Shown: positions 25,693 through 34,731, counted from the stretch's first letter. The stretch: 64,000 bases of DNA from Bacteriovorax sp. (GCA_014378525.1 JACMNL010000038.1:1-64000), one strand, 5' to 3'. Program-made: numbers and translations. Notes: generated by a model not told the origin, from the letters alone.

Positions 25693-26433
25693 ATGAATAG
25701 CTTAATAAAGATAAAAATGAGTGATGCCAATCTTTCAGATTGGCCAACGTCTCTACAAGAATCTGTAGCTGATAAAAATCAGTTTAATTTAGAAGTTGAG
25801 TCAGAGCGTAAGCTTTGTGAACTTTGCGATTATCTCTATTTTTCAGAGGGAGAATTACATTTTCATTCCAATGAGCTGGGTGAAATGTCTTTTAACTTCG
25901 AAGAACTCTATCAATATCATCAGAGACAGAACTACGCACTTTCCAAGGAGCCACTGGCAAAAGCTCTGGCGATTAAGGGAACCGCAGAAAAAAGAATGAT
26001 ATGGGATACTACTTGCGGTACAGGTAAAGACTCTTTATTGATTCAATTTTTCGGAGCAAGACTCACATCTTTTGAAAGAAACCCTGCGATCTATCTGCTG
26101 CTTAAAGACGCTTTGCGAAGATTTCCACTGGATTTCAACTTAGTTTTTGGAGACGCAAGTAAACTCGATATTATTGTTCGCCCTGAAGTTATTTATTACG
26201 ATCCGATGTATCCTTCAAAAAAGAAATCGGCACTTGCACGAAAAGAAATGCGCATCTTTAAAGATATGGTCGGTGAAGACCTGGACTCTAATGAATTTTT
26301 AGAATGGGCGATGAAGACTGCAACAGAAAGAGTGGTGGTAAAGCGTCCTCTCGAAGCTAATCCAATAAAGGAAAAACCATCGGCTTCCTATGTTGGCAAA
26401 AGCACCCGCTATGATATGTATAAAATTTTTTAA
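25693..26433 (+). CDS. rsmJ: 16S rRNA (guanine1516-N2)-methyltransferase
   Basis: A 246-residue SAM-dependent methyltransferase of the RsmJ family, which makes m2G1516 in 16S rRNA. The family blocks are clear: WDTTCGTGKDS (SAM site), FERNPAIYLLLKDAL, YYDPMYPSKKKSALARKEMRIFKDMVG-type active-site region (with DPMYP), and RVVVKRP near the end. The first 60 residues are divergent and acidic. The start follows a TATAAT by eight bases. The stop overlaps the end of the convergent SUI1-type gene by four bases, with no terminator between. Confidence 0.9.
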   Translation: MNSLIKIKMSDANLSDWPTSLQESVADKNQFNLEVESERKLCELCDYLYFSEGELHFHSNELGEMSFNFEELYQYHQRQNYALSKEPLAKALAIKGTAEKRMIWDTTCGTGKDSLLIQFFGARLTSFERNPAIYLLLKDALRRFPLDFNLVFGDASKLDIIVRPEVIYYDPMYPSKKKSALARKEMRIFKDMVGEDLDSNEFLEWAMKTATERVVVKRPLEANPIKEKPSASYVGKSTRYDMYKIF

Positions 26434-26825
26434 CCGCCGGATCTTTTGGTTTTAAAACCTAACTTCGATAAAAGTGCTTCGGCCTTCTCGCGCTGATCAC
26501 CTTGAAGTTCTATCTGAGGCTTCGCTTCTTTTTTATATGTTCCACCGGTTCCACAATGATTCTTAAGTTTTTTGGCCAGGTCTTCAAAGAAGTCGGGATT
26601 GAAAGGAAAGTCATGAATGACTGTCACAAGTTTTCCACCGCGTTGGTTTTTTTCAAGTTTTATTTTTAAAGTTGTCTTAACCGGATCAATCAATACAACG
26701 TTAGCAGGTGAGTCAGTGCAAATACACGGGTCTTCCCCGCACTTTTTGCAAAGCTTTAAGTGCGAGCCATCGCTGGAGTAAACGAGTCGTGTAGAGCTTT
26801 CTTTCGATGGTTTATTTTGTTTCAT
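26430..26825 (-). CDS. SUI1/eIF1-like (YciH) translation factor
   Basis: A 131-residue protein of the bacterial YciH group, homologous to eukaryotic eIF1 (SUI1). The SUI1 domain covers about 50-131: RGGKLVTVIHDF, KLKNHCGTGGTYK, IELQGDQREKAEALLSKLGF. Residues 26-36 hold CKKCGEDPCIC, a Cys cluster that could bind zinc and is often present in this family. YciH affects start-site fidelity on the small ribosomal subunit. If leaderless messages are common here (see findings), such a factor is of interest, although no direct link is shown. The ATG at 26825 has no clear Shine-Dalgarno sequence. Confidence 0.9.
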   Translation of the reverse strand: MKQNKPSKESSTRLVYSSDGSHLKLCKKCGEDPCICTDSPANVVLIDPVKTTLKIKLEKNQRGGKLVTVIHDFPFNPDFFEDLAKKLKNHCGTGGTYKKEAKPQIELQGDQREKAEALLSKLGFKTKRSGG

Positions 26826-26894
26826 TTTTAGGTGTTTTTCATTATTCTATTTCAATCTAAAATTTTAATTCATCATAAAAGGAATAAGTAGGTT

Positions 26895-27890
26895 ATGGCA
26901 AAGAAATTTGACGTTTACGGAATCGGAAATGCTCTTGTTGATATGGAATTTGAAGTCACACCAGAATTCTTAACAGCTGCAAAAATCGAAAAAGGTCTGA
27001 TGACTTTAGTTGATGAAGAAAGACAAAACGAAATCACGAGCACGTTAAGCTCGCTGAACCATAAACGCTCATGTGGTGGATCTGCTGCCAATACAATGAT
27101 TGCTATTTCTCAGTTCGGTGGAAAAAGTTTTTACTCATGTAAAGTTGCAAGCGACGAAACAGGGGATTTTTATTTTAAAGATTTAATGGATAACGGAGTT
27201 GAAACAAATCTTTCAACAAGCTCGCTTGAGTCAGGTATTACAGGAAAGTGTATCGTATTAATCACTCCTGATGCCGACAGAACAATGAATACATTTTTAG
27301 GTATTACAGCAAACTTTTCAGCAAAGGAATTAATTGAAGAGCATATCAAGAACTCTAATTACCTTTACATCGAAGGATACCTTGTAGCGAGCCCTACAGG
27401 TAAAGAAGCTTCTGTTAAGGCCCGTAAAATTGCTGAAACTCACGGTGTAAAAACAGCATTAACTTTTTCTGACGTGAACATGGTTAATTTTTTCGGCGAC
27501 GGTCTGAAAGATATGATCGGTGACGGTGTTGATCTACTATTTTGTAACGAAGCAGAAGCTCATGCCTATACGAAATCAAATGAGCTAAGTGTTGCAGTCG
27601 CAGCTCTTAAAAAAATCGCAAAAACTTTTGCCATAACGTTAGGACCTAAAGGTGCATTGGTTTACGACGGCAAGGAAGAAATCCACATCGAAACAAAACA
27701 AGTGAAGCCTGTTGATACAAACGGGGCCGGAGATTTATTTGCTGGGGCAATGCTTTTTGGTCTCAACAACGGAATGTCGTTTAAAGAAGCAGGAAAACTT
27801 GGATGTATGGCCTCTTCAACTCTAGTGACTCAATTCGGGCCAAGACTACGTCGCGAGCAGGCACAACAAATTAAAACTGAACTAGCATAA
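26895..27890 (+). CDS. PfkB-family (adenosine kinase-like) sugar kinase
   Basis: A 331-residue kinase of the ribokinase/PfkB family. Marks are YGIGNALVDMEFEV at the start, CGGSAANTMIAISQFGG (the GGSxxNT sugar-binding motif), and VDTNGAGDLFAGAMLFGL, which holds the catalytic Asp and the anion hole. The closest described group is adenosine kinase-like enzymes of bacteria, which share the GNALVD opening; the substrate is not fixed by sequence alone. It has AAGGA and AGG upstream of the ATG. It is followed 23 bases later by asnS on the same strand, so they may share a message. Confidence 0.87.
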   Translation: MAKKFDVYGIGNALVDMEFEVTPEFLTAAKIEKGLMTLVDEERQNEITSTLSSLNHKRSCGGSAANTMIAISQFGGKSFYSCKVASDETGDFYFKDLMDNGVETNLSTSSLESGITGKCIVLITPDADRTMNTFLGITANFSAKELIEEHIKNSNYLYIEGYLVASPTGKEASVKARKIAETHGVKTALTFSDVNMVNFFGDGLKDMIGDGVDLLFCNEAEAHAYTKSNELSVAVAALKKIAKTFAITLGPKGALVYDGKEEIHIETKQVKPVDTNGAGDLFAGAMLFGLNNGMSFKEAGKLGCMASSTLVTQFGPRLRREQAQQIKTELA

Positions 27891-27913
27891 ATAAAAAAGA
27901 CAAAGGACAATCC

Positions 27914-29326
27914 ATGACTAGAACAAGTATCAAGAAAATTGTAAATGATAAAATCGTCGATACCGACGTAACTGTAAAAGGCTGGATCCGATCAGTTAGA
28001 AATTCGAAAAAATTCTCATTCGTTGTTTTGAATGACGGGTCTTCTCAGGATAATTTACAAATCATCGTTGATGAAGTTCTGCCAAACTACGCTGAAGTGG
28101 CAGCATTACTTTCAGGTTCGGCCGTTTCTATCACTGGGCGTTTAGTTCAAGGTGGCGGAAAAGTTCCTCAAATTGAAATGCAAGGTAAAGTTGTAGAGAT
28201 TATCGGCAAGACTGATGAATCTTATCCTTTACAAAAGAAAGCAACATCACTGGAGTTTCTAAGAGAGCAAGCTCATCTTCGAATCAGAACAAATACTTTT
28301 GGTGCAATCATGCGCGTTCGTCATCATATGGCAATGGCGACTCATAAATTTTTCTCTGACAAAGGGTTTTTCTATTTAAACTCACCAATTGTTTCTGGTG
28401 TAGATGCTGAAGGTGCCGGAGAAATGTTTACCATTTCTACAATGGCCTCTGACATTACAAAAGCTCCAAAGACAAAAGACGGGAAACTTGATTTTACCCG
28501 CGACTACTTTGGAAAAGAAACTTTCCTTGCAGTAACCGGCCAGCTTGAAGGTGAGTGTTACGCGATGGGATTGGGATCTATCTATACTTTCGGACCTACG
28601 TTCAGATCAGAAAACTCAAATACAACCCGTCACCTTTCAGAATTCTGGATGATCGAGCCGGAAGTTGCTTTTGCTGATTTAGATGAGATTGCTGAACTTG
28701 CCACAGACTATATTAAATATTTAATCTCATACGCTCTTGAGCACGCATCTAAGGAGCTTGAGTTTTTATACAATAGAGAAGATGCAACCGTTGATAAAAA
28801 CCACATGGAAACACTTAAGCACGTTCGTGATTCGAAATTCACACGTGTGACTTATACTGAAGCTTTAGAAATTTTAGCTAAAGTAGACCCCGCTGTTAAA
28901 AAATTCGAATACCCGACCACATGGGGTTCAGAACTTCAAACTGAACACGAAAGATACCTGGCCGAAGTGCATTTCAAAATGCCTGTGATCGTTACTGATT
29001 ATCCAAAAGAGTTTAAAGCTTTCTACATGAAACTTAATCCGGATGGAAAAACTGTTCGTGCGATGGATATCCTTGTTCCGGGAATCGGGGAGATTATCGG
29101 TGGATCTCAACGTGAAGATTCGTTGGAAAAACTGGAAAAGAGAATGGATGATATGGGAATGCAGAAAGAACCGCTTTGGTGGTACCTGGATCTTCGCCGT
29201 TATGGTTCAGTTCCTCACGCAGGATTTGGTCTAGGTTTTGAACGTGCTCTAATGTATGTGACAGGAATGAACAACATCAGAGACGTTATTCCGTTTCCTC
29301 GTACTCCAAAGAACTGTGACTTCTAA
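27914..29326 (+). CDS. asnS: Asparaginyl-tRNA synthetase
   Basis: A 470-residue class IIb aminoacyl-tRNA synthetase. The N-terminal OB-fold anticodon-binding domain spans about 18-110 (VTVKGWIRSVRNSKKFSFVVLNDGSS). Motif 2 (FGPTFRSENSNTTRHLSEFWMIEPE) and motif 3 (HAGFGLGFERAL) lie in the catalytic domain, and the end PFPRTPKNCDF is typical of AsnRS. The closest alternative is AspRS, but the FRSENSNTTRHLSEF block and the C-terminal ending favour AsnRS. It starts 23 bases after the PfkB-type kinase gene with AAAGGA upstream. It overlaps the next small gene by 11 bases. Confidence 0.95.
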   Translation: MTRTSIKKIVNDKIVDTDVTVKGWIRSVRNSKKFSFVVLNDGSSQDNLQIIVDEVLPNYAEVAALLSGSAVSITGRLVQGGGKVPQIEMQGKVVEIIGKTDESYPLQKKATSLEFLREQAHLRIRTNTFGAIMRVRHHMAMATHKFFSDKGFFYLNSPIVSGVDAEGAGEMFTISTMASDITKAPKTKDGKLDFTRDYFGKETFLAVTGQLEGECYAMGLGSIYTFGPTFRSENSNTTRHLSEFWMIEPEVAFADLDEIAELATDYIKYLISYALEHASKELEFLYNREDATVDKNHMETLKHVRDSKFTRVTYTEALEILAKVDPAVKKFEYPTTWGSELQTEHERYLAEVHFKMPVIVTDYPKEFKAFYMKLNPDGKTVRAMDILVPGIGEIIGGSQREDSLEKLEKRMDDMGMQKEPLWWYLDLRRYGSVPHAGFGLGFERALMYVTGMNNIRDVIPFPRTPKNCDF

Positions 29327-29510
29327 AAATAATTACATCATTGTAATTCTGATTATGGCGGTAGCTCTATGCTACCTCATAATCGATAACAGCAAAGCTT
29401 GGGACAGAGTTCATCTTCAGGAAAAATTCCTTAAAGACACTTACACTGCCGCTCGTGGAATTTCTGCTGAATTAAAAAACTGCCAGAAGAAATTAACCAG
29501 ACGAAATTAA
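29316..29510 (+). CDS. Small single-pass membrane protein (64 aa)
   Basis: A 64-residue protein with one hydrophobic segment (about residues 7-24, IIVILIMAVALCYLIID) and a short basic helical tail. I do not recognise a family. It starts with GTG inside the last codons of asnS (11-base overlap, different frame), so translation would depend on asnS. The size and layout are common for small membrane proteins of unknown role. It could be spurious, but the clear membrane segment and basic tail support it. Confidence 0.5.
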   Translation: MTSKNNYIIVILIMAVALCYLIIDNSKAWDRVHLQEKFLKDTYTAARGISAELKNCQKKLTRRN

Positions 29511-29519
29511 GAAGCTAAA

Positions 29520-30008
29520 TTAATGTGTGGCAGGCGGAGCAGGTTTTGGTTCAAGCTCATTTGACCTGAAAAACTCTGCCTTAAACTGATCACCCTGCCA
29601 CGAGTACTCGTGATGGCCGCATTTGGTTTTATCTTCCTTTAAACAACCTGTCATAACCAGAAGACTGCTTTCCTGCTGGTACTGAAGAATATCACCTCTG
29701 ATCCAGTCACCGGAACCATCGATATAAAGACCAGTCTGATAGATTTTTCCTTTTTCCATGTTGATCACTGCAACTTCAGTGCATGATGATCCACATCCAA
29801 TGCGAACAAGGCGATAGTTACTATCGAAGTTTGGGCCTTTTTTAAATTCATCTGTCATGAGTTTTTTATATTTTTTTGCAAATGGTGTATCGATGTAAAG
29901 TTTTTTTGAAACTCTTACGTTTGAAACTTTTACCCTGAATGAAGCGAGTGCACTGTCGTCAGCGGCAAATAGAACATTTGAAAATAAAAATAAAAAAATG
30001 ATCTTCAT
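29520..30008 (-). CDS. Secreted hypothetical protein (162 aa)
   Basis: A 162-residue protein with a Sec signal peptide (MKIIFLFLFSNVLFA). The mature part has four Cys residues (GCGSSC, TGC, KCGHH) and a strand-rich centre (RLVRIGCGSSCTEVAVINMEKG, YIDGSGDWIRGDILQY). I do not recognise a family. The tail is Pro-rich (EPKPAPPATH). The start at 30008 is chosen because a longer frame would run into the upstream terminator hairpin. No good ribosome binding site is visible. It ends ten bases from the convergent small membrane gene. Confidence 0.65.
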   Translation of the reverse strand: MKIIFLFLFSNVLFAADDSALASFRVKVSNVRVSKKLYIDTPFAKKYKKLMTDEFKKGPNFDSNYRLVRIGCGSSCTEVAVINMEKGKIYQTGLYIDGSGDWIRGDILQYQQESSLLVMTGCLKEDKTKCGHHEYSWQGDQFKAEFFRSNELEPKPAPPATH

Positions 30009-30018
30009 AAAAATCCCG

Positions 30019-30049
30019 AAAAAAAAGGCCCGCATTTCTGCGGGCCTTT
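30019..30049 (-). terminator. Intrinsic terminator
   Basis: Stem GGCCCGCA (30027-30034) with TGCGGGCC (30039-30046), four-base loop, and eight T on the minus strand. It ends transcription from the Hydin-like gene before the next secreted-protein gene. Confidence 0.88.
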
Positions 30050-30067
30050 AAAATAAAATTTAATTCA

Positions 30068-30481
30068 TTAGTAACGTACAGCTTGTCCTGCAAGATCCAC
30101 GATTACAGAATAATTTGGATCAAATGACATCATAAATTGTCCTGAAGAATATCCCTGGAAATAAGGTCTGAACTCAATTGTGAATCCACAACGCATACCC
30201 GGATAAAGTACCACATTACAATTCGTGCGAGCATAGTAACCAGGGCCTGCAATACGTGCTTGTCTGAACGCCAGAGGCTGATTCCCAACGTTTGTCACTG
30301 TGTAGCTTGCATAGCTGACAGCATTTACGGGAATCGTTCCGAAATTATAATAAAGACGGTCGATGTTTTTATCAGCATTGTCAGCTGATACTTGAATGTC
30401 AGTAGTAGTTGTTTGAACAGAATCTTGTGCGATTAGTGCGCTCGATAAAAGAAGCGAGCAAGCGATAAGTAAAAGTTTCAT
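30068..30481 (-). CDS. Secreted protein with a Hydin/ASH-like domain
   Basis: A 137-residue secreted protein (signal peptide about 1-18). Residues 45-135 look like an ASH/HYDIN-type immunoglobulin-like domain: YYNFGTIPVNAVSYASYTVTN, VGNQPLAF, CNVVLYPGMRCGFTIEFRP, then DLAGQAVRY, the order found in choice-of-anchor D domains. Such domains usually mediate binding; the partner is unknown. It has an excellent AGGAGG ribosome binding site. It lies 21 bases after the PSP1-type gene, so it may be the last gene of the tmk-holB-PSP1 operon, and it ends at a strong terminator. Confidence 0.7.
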   Translation of the reverse strand: MKLLLIACSLLLSSALIAQDSVQTTTTDIQVSADNADKNIDRLYYNFGTIPVNAVSYASYTVTNVGNQPLAFRQARIAGPGYYARTNCNVVLYPGMRCGFTIEFRPYFQGYSSGQFMMSFDPNYSVIVDLAGQAVRY

Positions 30482-30502
30482 AACGGCCTCCTTGAATTCT
30501 TC

Positions 30503-31963
30503 TTAGCTCTGTGGTGGTTTCGGTTTATTACTATTGTCCGGTCCTTGGGCATTCGTATTTGGTCCGCCTTCGCGATTTTTATTTCTATTGCGGTTTCTAT
30601 TTCTATTTCTATTGCGTCCCTGGCCCGGAGGACTTGGTTCACCCGGAACACGTGGGGCCTGAGATGCTTGTCCCGGAAGGCCTGCTTGTTGTTGCGGACG
30701 AGGAGTTCTTGGCCGATTGTCTTGTTGAGGTTTAACTGCAACGGGTGCCACTAAATTTTCTTCTTCATCAACAAACTCATCGATCTCATCATTGTTGGCA
30801 GCAACGTTTAGTTCCGCACCTTCAATATTTTTATCCATTGTTTTATAGATATTGCTTTCCATGAACAGATCAGCTTTTACTTTTTCTTCAACTGTTAATC
30901 CGATTACAGTCGAAGTCTCATTCGTGATGTGTTCAAACGTTTCAGGGAAACGATAATCAGGGCCAAGCTCAGAGTCCTTTGCGTGGTATTGGTTCACAGC
31001 GTACGTTCGTTTGATTCCTGTATCAGTCAGCATTTCAAACTGCTCGACAAGGATGTGAAGTTTTAAAACTTTTCCACAGTCGCCGTTTCTGGTAGCGATG
31101 AATGATCCTTCACGTGGAAGATTTTTTCTCTTATCTGTGTAAACATCGTCTTCGTATTTAATACAGCATTTAATTTGTCCGCATACACCATTTAGTTTAC
31201 TTGGAATTAAAGCGAGGTTCTGGTTTTTTGCCATCTTGATCGAGACGTTTCCGTAGTTCTTTAAGAACGACGAACAACATGTCTGAAGGCCGCAGGCACC
31301 TATGGCCCCAATGGCAGCAGCTCTGTCGCGGACAGAAATCTGACGAAGTTCAATTCTCATTTTCAGTTCGTATACTAAATCCTTCACCAGGTCCCTGAAG
31401 TCTACGCGTGCCGGAGCATTGAAATAGAACACGGCCTTTTTTCCGAATTGAGTGAACTCAACGTGAGTTAAAATCATGTCTAGTTTATATTTTTCAATCA
31501 GGTTGATGCAGATAACTTCTGCTTTTTTTTCTGACTCTCTGAATTCAATCTGCAGGCGAATGTCTTCAGCACTTGCAACTTTTGCAATTGAGCGGATAGG
31601 TAACATTGATTTGTTGAAAGTGACATCGTAAGGAAACGAGTTCACATATCCAACCGACATTCCCCGGTCACTCATGGCAATAACTTTCTGGCCGTAGGCA
31701 AATCTTCTTTTACCAACGAGAAATGGAAATGATCTGGCGTTGCCGGGAAAACGAACACGAATCATCGTTATCGTTTCACCATCTTTAAAACGCGAGTTTT
31801 CTTTTTCATCGCGGTCGTTATAGCTGTTTGAATCGTCATCACCGGAACTTTGATTGGTTTCTTCAATAATAATATTTAAAGAATCATCAGTCGGGATTTC
31901 TTCGGTCAGAGTATCGGCGTCTTCAATCGTAGTTGTAGACATATTTTCAGTCGTGGGTTGCAT
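30503..31963 (-). CDS. ricT: PSP1 / RicT-like protein
   Basis: A 486-residue protein with the PSP1 domain of RicT (YaaT) at about 80-345. The Cys-rich core is clear: GACGLQTCCSSFL, SIKMAKNQNLAL, NPSK-type IPSKLNGVCGQIKCC. In Bacillus, RicT joins RicA and RicF in a complex with iron-sulfur clusters that supports mRNA processing. Here the acidic N-terminal extension (1-75) and a long low-complexity C-terminal tail are added. The tail is rich in Pro and Gln and holds five to six Arg-Asn pairs (nucleotides about 30575-30617), which suggests RNA binding. The order tmk, holB, ricT is the same as in Bacillus. RicA/RicF genes are not here. Confidence 0.87.
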   Translation of the reverse strand: MQPTTENMSTTTIEDADTLTEEIPTDDSLNIIIEETNQSSGDDDSNSYNDRDEKENSRFKDGETITMIRVRFPGNARSFPFLVGKRRFAYGQKVIAMSDRGMSVGYVNSFPYDVTFNKSMLPIRSIAKVASAEDIRLQIEFRESEKKAEVICINLIEKYKLDMILTHVEFTQFGKKAVFYFNAPARVDFRDLVKDLVYELKMRIELRQISVRDRAAAIGAIGACGLQTCCSSFLKNYGNVSIKMAKNQNLALIPSKLNGVCGQIKCCIKYEDDVYTDKRKNLPREGSFIATRNGDCGKVLKLHILVEQFEMLTDTGIKRTYAVNQYHAKDSELGPDYRFPETFEHITNETSTVIGLTVEEKVKADLFMESNIYKTMDKNIEGAELNVAANNDEIDEFVDEEENLVAPVAVKPQQDNRPRTPRPQQQAGLPGQASQAPRVPGEPSPPGQGRNRNRNRNRNRNKNREGGPNTNAQGPDNSNKPKPPQS

Positions 31964-32063
31964 TTAAAATTCCATAAATTTAGGACGAGGTTCTACTCGT
32001 CTATTTTTAGGGATTAAGACCTTGAAGTCACTGCTCATAGCAGTAAGTCATTTGCTTATTTAT

Positions 32064-32753
32064 TTAATTGAAAAAGAGACTTAAACGAGAAACTTTTGAA
32101 TTGTTGAAATTGTCACTAACTGAGTAGTGTTTAAGATTTTCTAAGGCCACTTCTAGCTCTTTGAAATTACCTTTTTTCATGGTTTTTAAAAGGCTTTCCT
32201 CAATAAATTTTTTTTCCTCCAGCATCTGATGCTCGGAAGCCTTGAGTTGGGCCACTAAATCGATGGCCGAATTATAATGGGGAAGGTTCACAGCATCAAT
32301 CACATCGTGCTGTGTCTGAGGAAGTAAAATATTAATTGCGCGGCTTTCTACAGTGGGCAGTAAGTTTTCTTCCTGAGGTGCAAAAAGAAACAGACAGAAA
32401 TTTTCCGGCAGCTCTTCAAAAACTTTGAGTAATTTATTGGATACAATAGTGCTCAAAAGATGAGCATCATTGATCATGATAAATTTCTTTTTTAAATGAA
32501 ACGCGCGGTAGTTAAGAAATTTTAAAAGGGCCGCAATTCCAGCTGAGTCTACCTTGTATTCATTTTCTTTTTCACCACGGTTAACCCATAAAACATCCGG
32601 GTCATCTTCAAGGTGAGTGATTGATTTTAAAAAATCTTTTGCCCAGACTTCCGGTTCAGTGCTCTCTGGATATTTTGCAAGATAAACCTGCGCCAGCTGA
32701 TTGCTGTCGTATTTCTTTAAAAGATTTTTTTTGAGATCGCCTAAACTGCTCAT
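32064..32753 (-). CDS. holB: DNA polymerase III delta'-like subunit
   Basis: A 229-residue protein. Its position between tmk and ricT is that of holB. It contains the end of a clamp-loader AAA+ fold: KFIMINDAHLLSTIVSNKLLKVFEELPENFCLFLFA (equivalent to the DEA-type Walker B and sensor 1 region) and TVESRAINILLP. A P-loop is missing and the protein is short (holB products are usually about 300 residues), so it cannot bind ATP by the usual site. The usual C-terminal collar domain looks reduced. It shares one base with the tmk stop. It may be a structural clamp-loader subunit. Confidence 0.75.
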   Translation of the reverse strand: MSSLGDLKKNLLKKYDSNQLAQVYLAKYPESTEPEVWAKDFLKSITHLEDDPDVLWVNRGEKENEYKVDSAGIAALLKFLNYRAFHLKKKFIMINDAHLLSTIVSNKLLKVFEELPENFCLFLFAPQEENLLPTVESRAINILLPQTQHDVIDAVNLPHYNSAIDLVAQLKASEHQMLEEKKFIEESLLKTMKKGNFKELEVALENLKHYSVSDNFNNSKVSRLSLFFN

Positions 32754-33460
32754 TAAATATCTTCTTCCAGGTCGCTATTTTTATTTTGGTTGATGAGTTT
32801 ATTGACCGCTTCAGTGATCGTCATTGTCATGGCATCCATTGTGACGTCAGCATTTAATTTCAAAATTCTATTGGGGAAAAGCTCGGCCATCAGGTCGTAG
32901 CCGACAACAAGTTTTTTATAGAACTCAATTCCTTTTGCTTCGAAGTAATCCTTCGGAGCATTTCTGATCTTTTGTCGTTTTTCAGAAGTCTCAGCATCGA
33001 TTCTTAAATAAAAAGTTAAATGCGGAACCAGATTTAACGGAAACGTATTGTGAATATTTAAGACTTCAGCAACTCCCAGACCACGTGAATGACCCTGGTA
33101 AACCAGAGAGCTGTCGATATATCGGTCGCAGATAACAACCGTATTTGGTACGGCCAGCTCCTTTAAAACAACTTCAGATAAAAGCTGCGCACGTGAAGAA
33201 GCAAATAAATAAGCTTCAGCTAGGGGAGTAATTTCGTTTTTAGTTTCGAGAATTGCCTGACGCATTTTTTCGCCAAACTGTGTTCCACCCGGTTCACGTA
33301 AAATGAGAACGCGGAAATTTTTATCTTCTAAATATTTTTGTAGTTTTAGTATTTGAGTGGATTTTCCAGCGCCTTCGATGCCCTCGAAGGATAAGAAAAA
33401 TGAGCCGGGAAATGCCGGGGCCCTGAATGAATTAAGTAATTCTTGTGTGATTTCTTTCAT
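32753..33460 (-). CDS. tmk: Thymidylate kinase
   Basis: A 235-residue dTMP kinase, which makes dTDP for DNA synthesis. The P-loop is GIEGAGKS at 27-34, followed by LREPGGTQFGEKMR (the DR/EPGG substrate motif) and VICDRYIDSSLVYQG. The first 20 residues are an extension compared with most family members. The ATG at 33460 has a strong GGGAGG ribosome binding site nine bases upstream; a longer reading frame has none. It is first in the operon with holB and ricT. Confidence 0.93.
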   Translation of the reverse strand: MKEITQELLNSFRAPAFPGSFFLSFEGIEGAGKSTQILKLQKYLEDKNFRVLILREPGGTQFGEKMRQAILETKNEITPLAEAYLFASSRAQLLSEVVLKELAVPNTVVICDRYIDSSLVYQGHSRGLGVAEVLNIHNTFPLNLVPHLTFYLRIDAETSEKRQKIRNAPKDYFEAKGIEFYKKLVVGYDLMAELFPNRILKLNADVTMDAMTMTITEAVNKLINQNKNSDLEEDI

Positions 33461-33552
33461 GTGATTTTTCCTCCCTAAAAGGGTACAAAAAAACATGAAG
33501 TTAGGCTAGGTGGAAGTTTTAGATTACTTAAAATGCTTCGCATTTTTTCGGG

Positions 33553-34731
33553 TCAGTTATTGATCTCGCTGTCGAAGAGCACATCACTCGAAGGAATCGG
33601 CCCTTCAGAATTAGCTCCACCGTCATTGTAATTTTCTTTTGAGACCTGCGCTCTTACCGGATCAAGTTCCATGGCACTTGTATTGTCATAAAAATAATTC
33701 GCATCTTCTTCGCCACCAGCGTTAGTTCCTTTAATGGCCTGGTATTTACTAGTTTCCATAAAAGATTTTCTTCCCAGCGGACGAATTGGTTGAAGGACAC
33801 GAGCTTCAAATTTTCCATCAGCACGATTTTGATTATTGATTTGATTTACACCCTTTTGTTCACCAATCTGGCGAAGTACACTTGGGTTGGTATGAGGGGC
33901 CGTTGGATCTCCCATTTCAACCGGAGTCAGCATCGGAGCAGACTGCTCACCAATCGTTGATCCGGCCGGTTTAAACGGCGACATCAACTGGTTTTTGATA
34001 TGGAAAAGAAAGTAACCGATCCCGATTATGGAAGCGACCAGAAGCCATTTGTACATTGAGCTTGAATTGGATTTTAAATTAGTATCAGCTTCATAAACCT
34101 GAATTTTTTCTCTTTCAATTGTTTTCCCGCGCTTCACGTTTGAAAGATAAGCAAGACTTGAAATAGCATCTGTCACAGGTCCTAATGTTGTCACACTTTC
34201 ATTTGGTTGAGCAATTACACTTGTAGGAACTCCAGGCAGCTGGTCTGATTCCTTTAAAACTCTGCGGTCAAAATTTTCTACCTGATAAAGCTTCATCCAC
34301 GTATGTCCCGCATTGAATGAAACCATATCAGTTAATAAGATTTCTTTTTCTTCGAGCATTGTCACCAGTTCAAATTTTTCGAAAGGACCGGTTTTTTGTC
34401 CATGCTTTAAAATAAAAAATTCAAGGTCACTTTCCGGATCAAGAGTATTGAGAGAAACCAGTTGTGGTTTTCTACGTTGAAAAAACGGATGTTCAAATAC
34501 ACCAAGCCATTCATCTGAATCAATGTTTCGGACGCAGTATCCGGCAGCTTCATCTTCATGTTCAAAAACGTAGGCCTTTAAATCATAGAGTGAAATAAAA
34601 CCAAGGGATGTTTCATCTGAGTCTTTCATTTCAAAAATATGCTCGCGCAATTCCACGTTGACAGTAATGTCAGCTTCACTAAAAAGAATATCTTTTAGAT
34701 ACGTGATAAGTACGGCCTGGTTGTTTGACAT
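33553..34731 (-). CDS. GYF-like domain membrane protein
   Basis: A 392-residue protein. Residues about 105-155 form a GYF_2-like domain (FFILKHGQKTGPFEKFEL, VSFNAGHTWMKLYQ), a small domain that binds Pro-rich sequences. A single membrane segment lies near 235-252 (YKWLLVASIIGIGYFLFH). The C-terminal 140 residues are polar, with few charged clusters, and probably face the periplasm; the N-terminal half would be cytoplasmic. No signal peptide is present. Similar GYF-domain proteins are common in Bdellovibrionota and Myxococcota, with unknown roles. GGATC lies before the ATG. It may be linked to gliding, division or secretion machinery, but nothing here shows it. Confidence 0.68.
   Translation of the reverse strand: MSNNQAVLITYLKDILFSEADITVNVELREHIFEMKDSDETSLGFISLYDLKAYVFEHEDEAAGYCVRNIDSDEWLGVFEHPFFQRRKPQLVSLNTLDPESDLEFFILKHGQKTGPFEKFELVTMLEEKEILLTDMVSFNAGHTWMKLYQVENFDRRVLKESDQLPGVPTSVIAQPNESVTTLGPVTDAISSLAYLSNVKRGKTIEREKIQVYEADTNLKSNSSSMYKWLLVASIIGIGYFLFHIKNQLMSPFKPAGSTIGEQSAPMLTPVEMGDPTAPHTNPSVLRQIGEQKGVNQINNQNRADGKFEARVLQPIRPLGRKSFMETSKYQAIKGTNAGGEEDANYFYDNTSAMELDPVRAQVSKENYNDGGANSEGPIPSSDVLFDSEINN

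Noticed and set aside
25631-25747. Longer N-terminus of gcvP
   Set aside because: It would overlap the rsmJ start, has no conserved sequence, and the ATG at 25630 has a proper AAGGA site.
30575-30617. Short tandem repeat as a CRISPR-like or mobile feature
   Set aside because: It is the in-frame coding of Arg-Asn pairs in the RicT tail.
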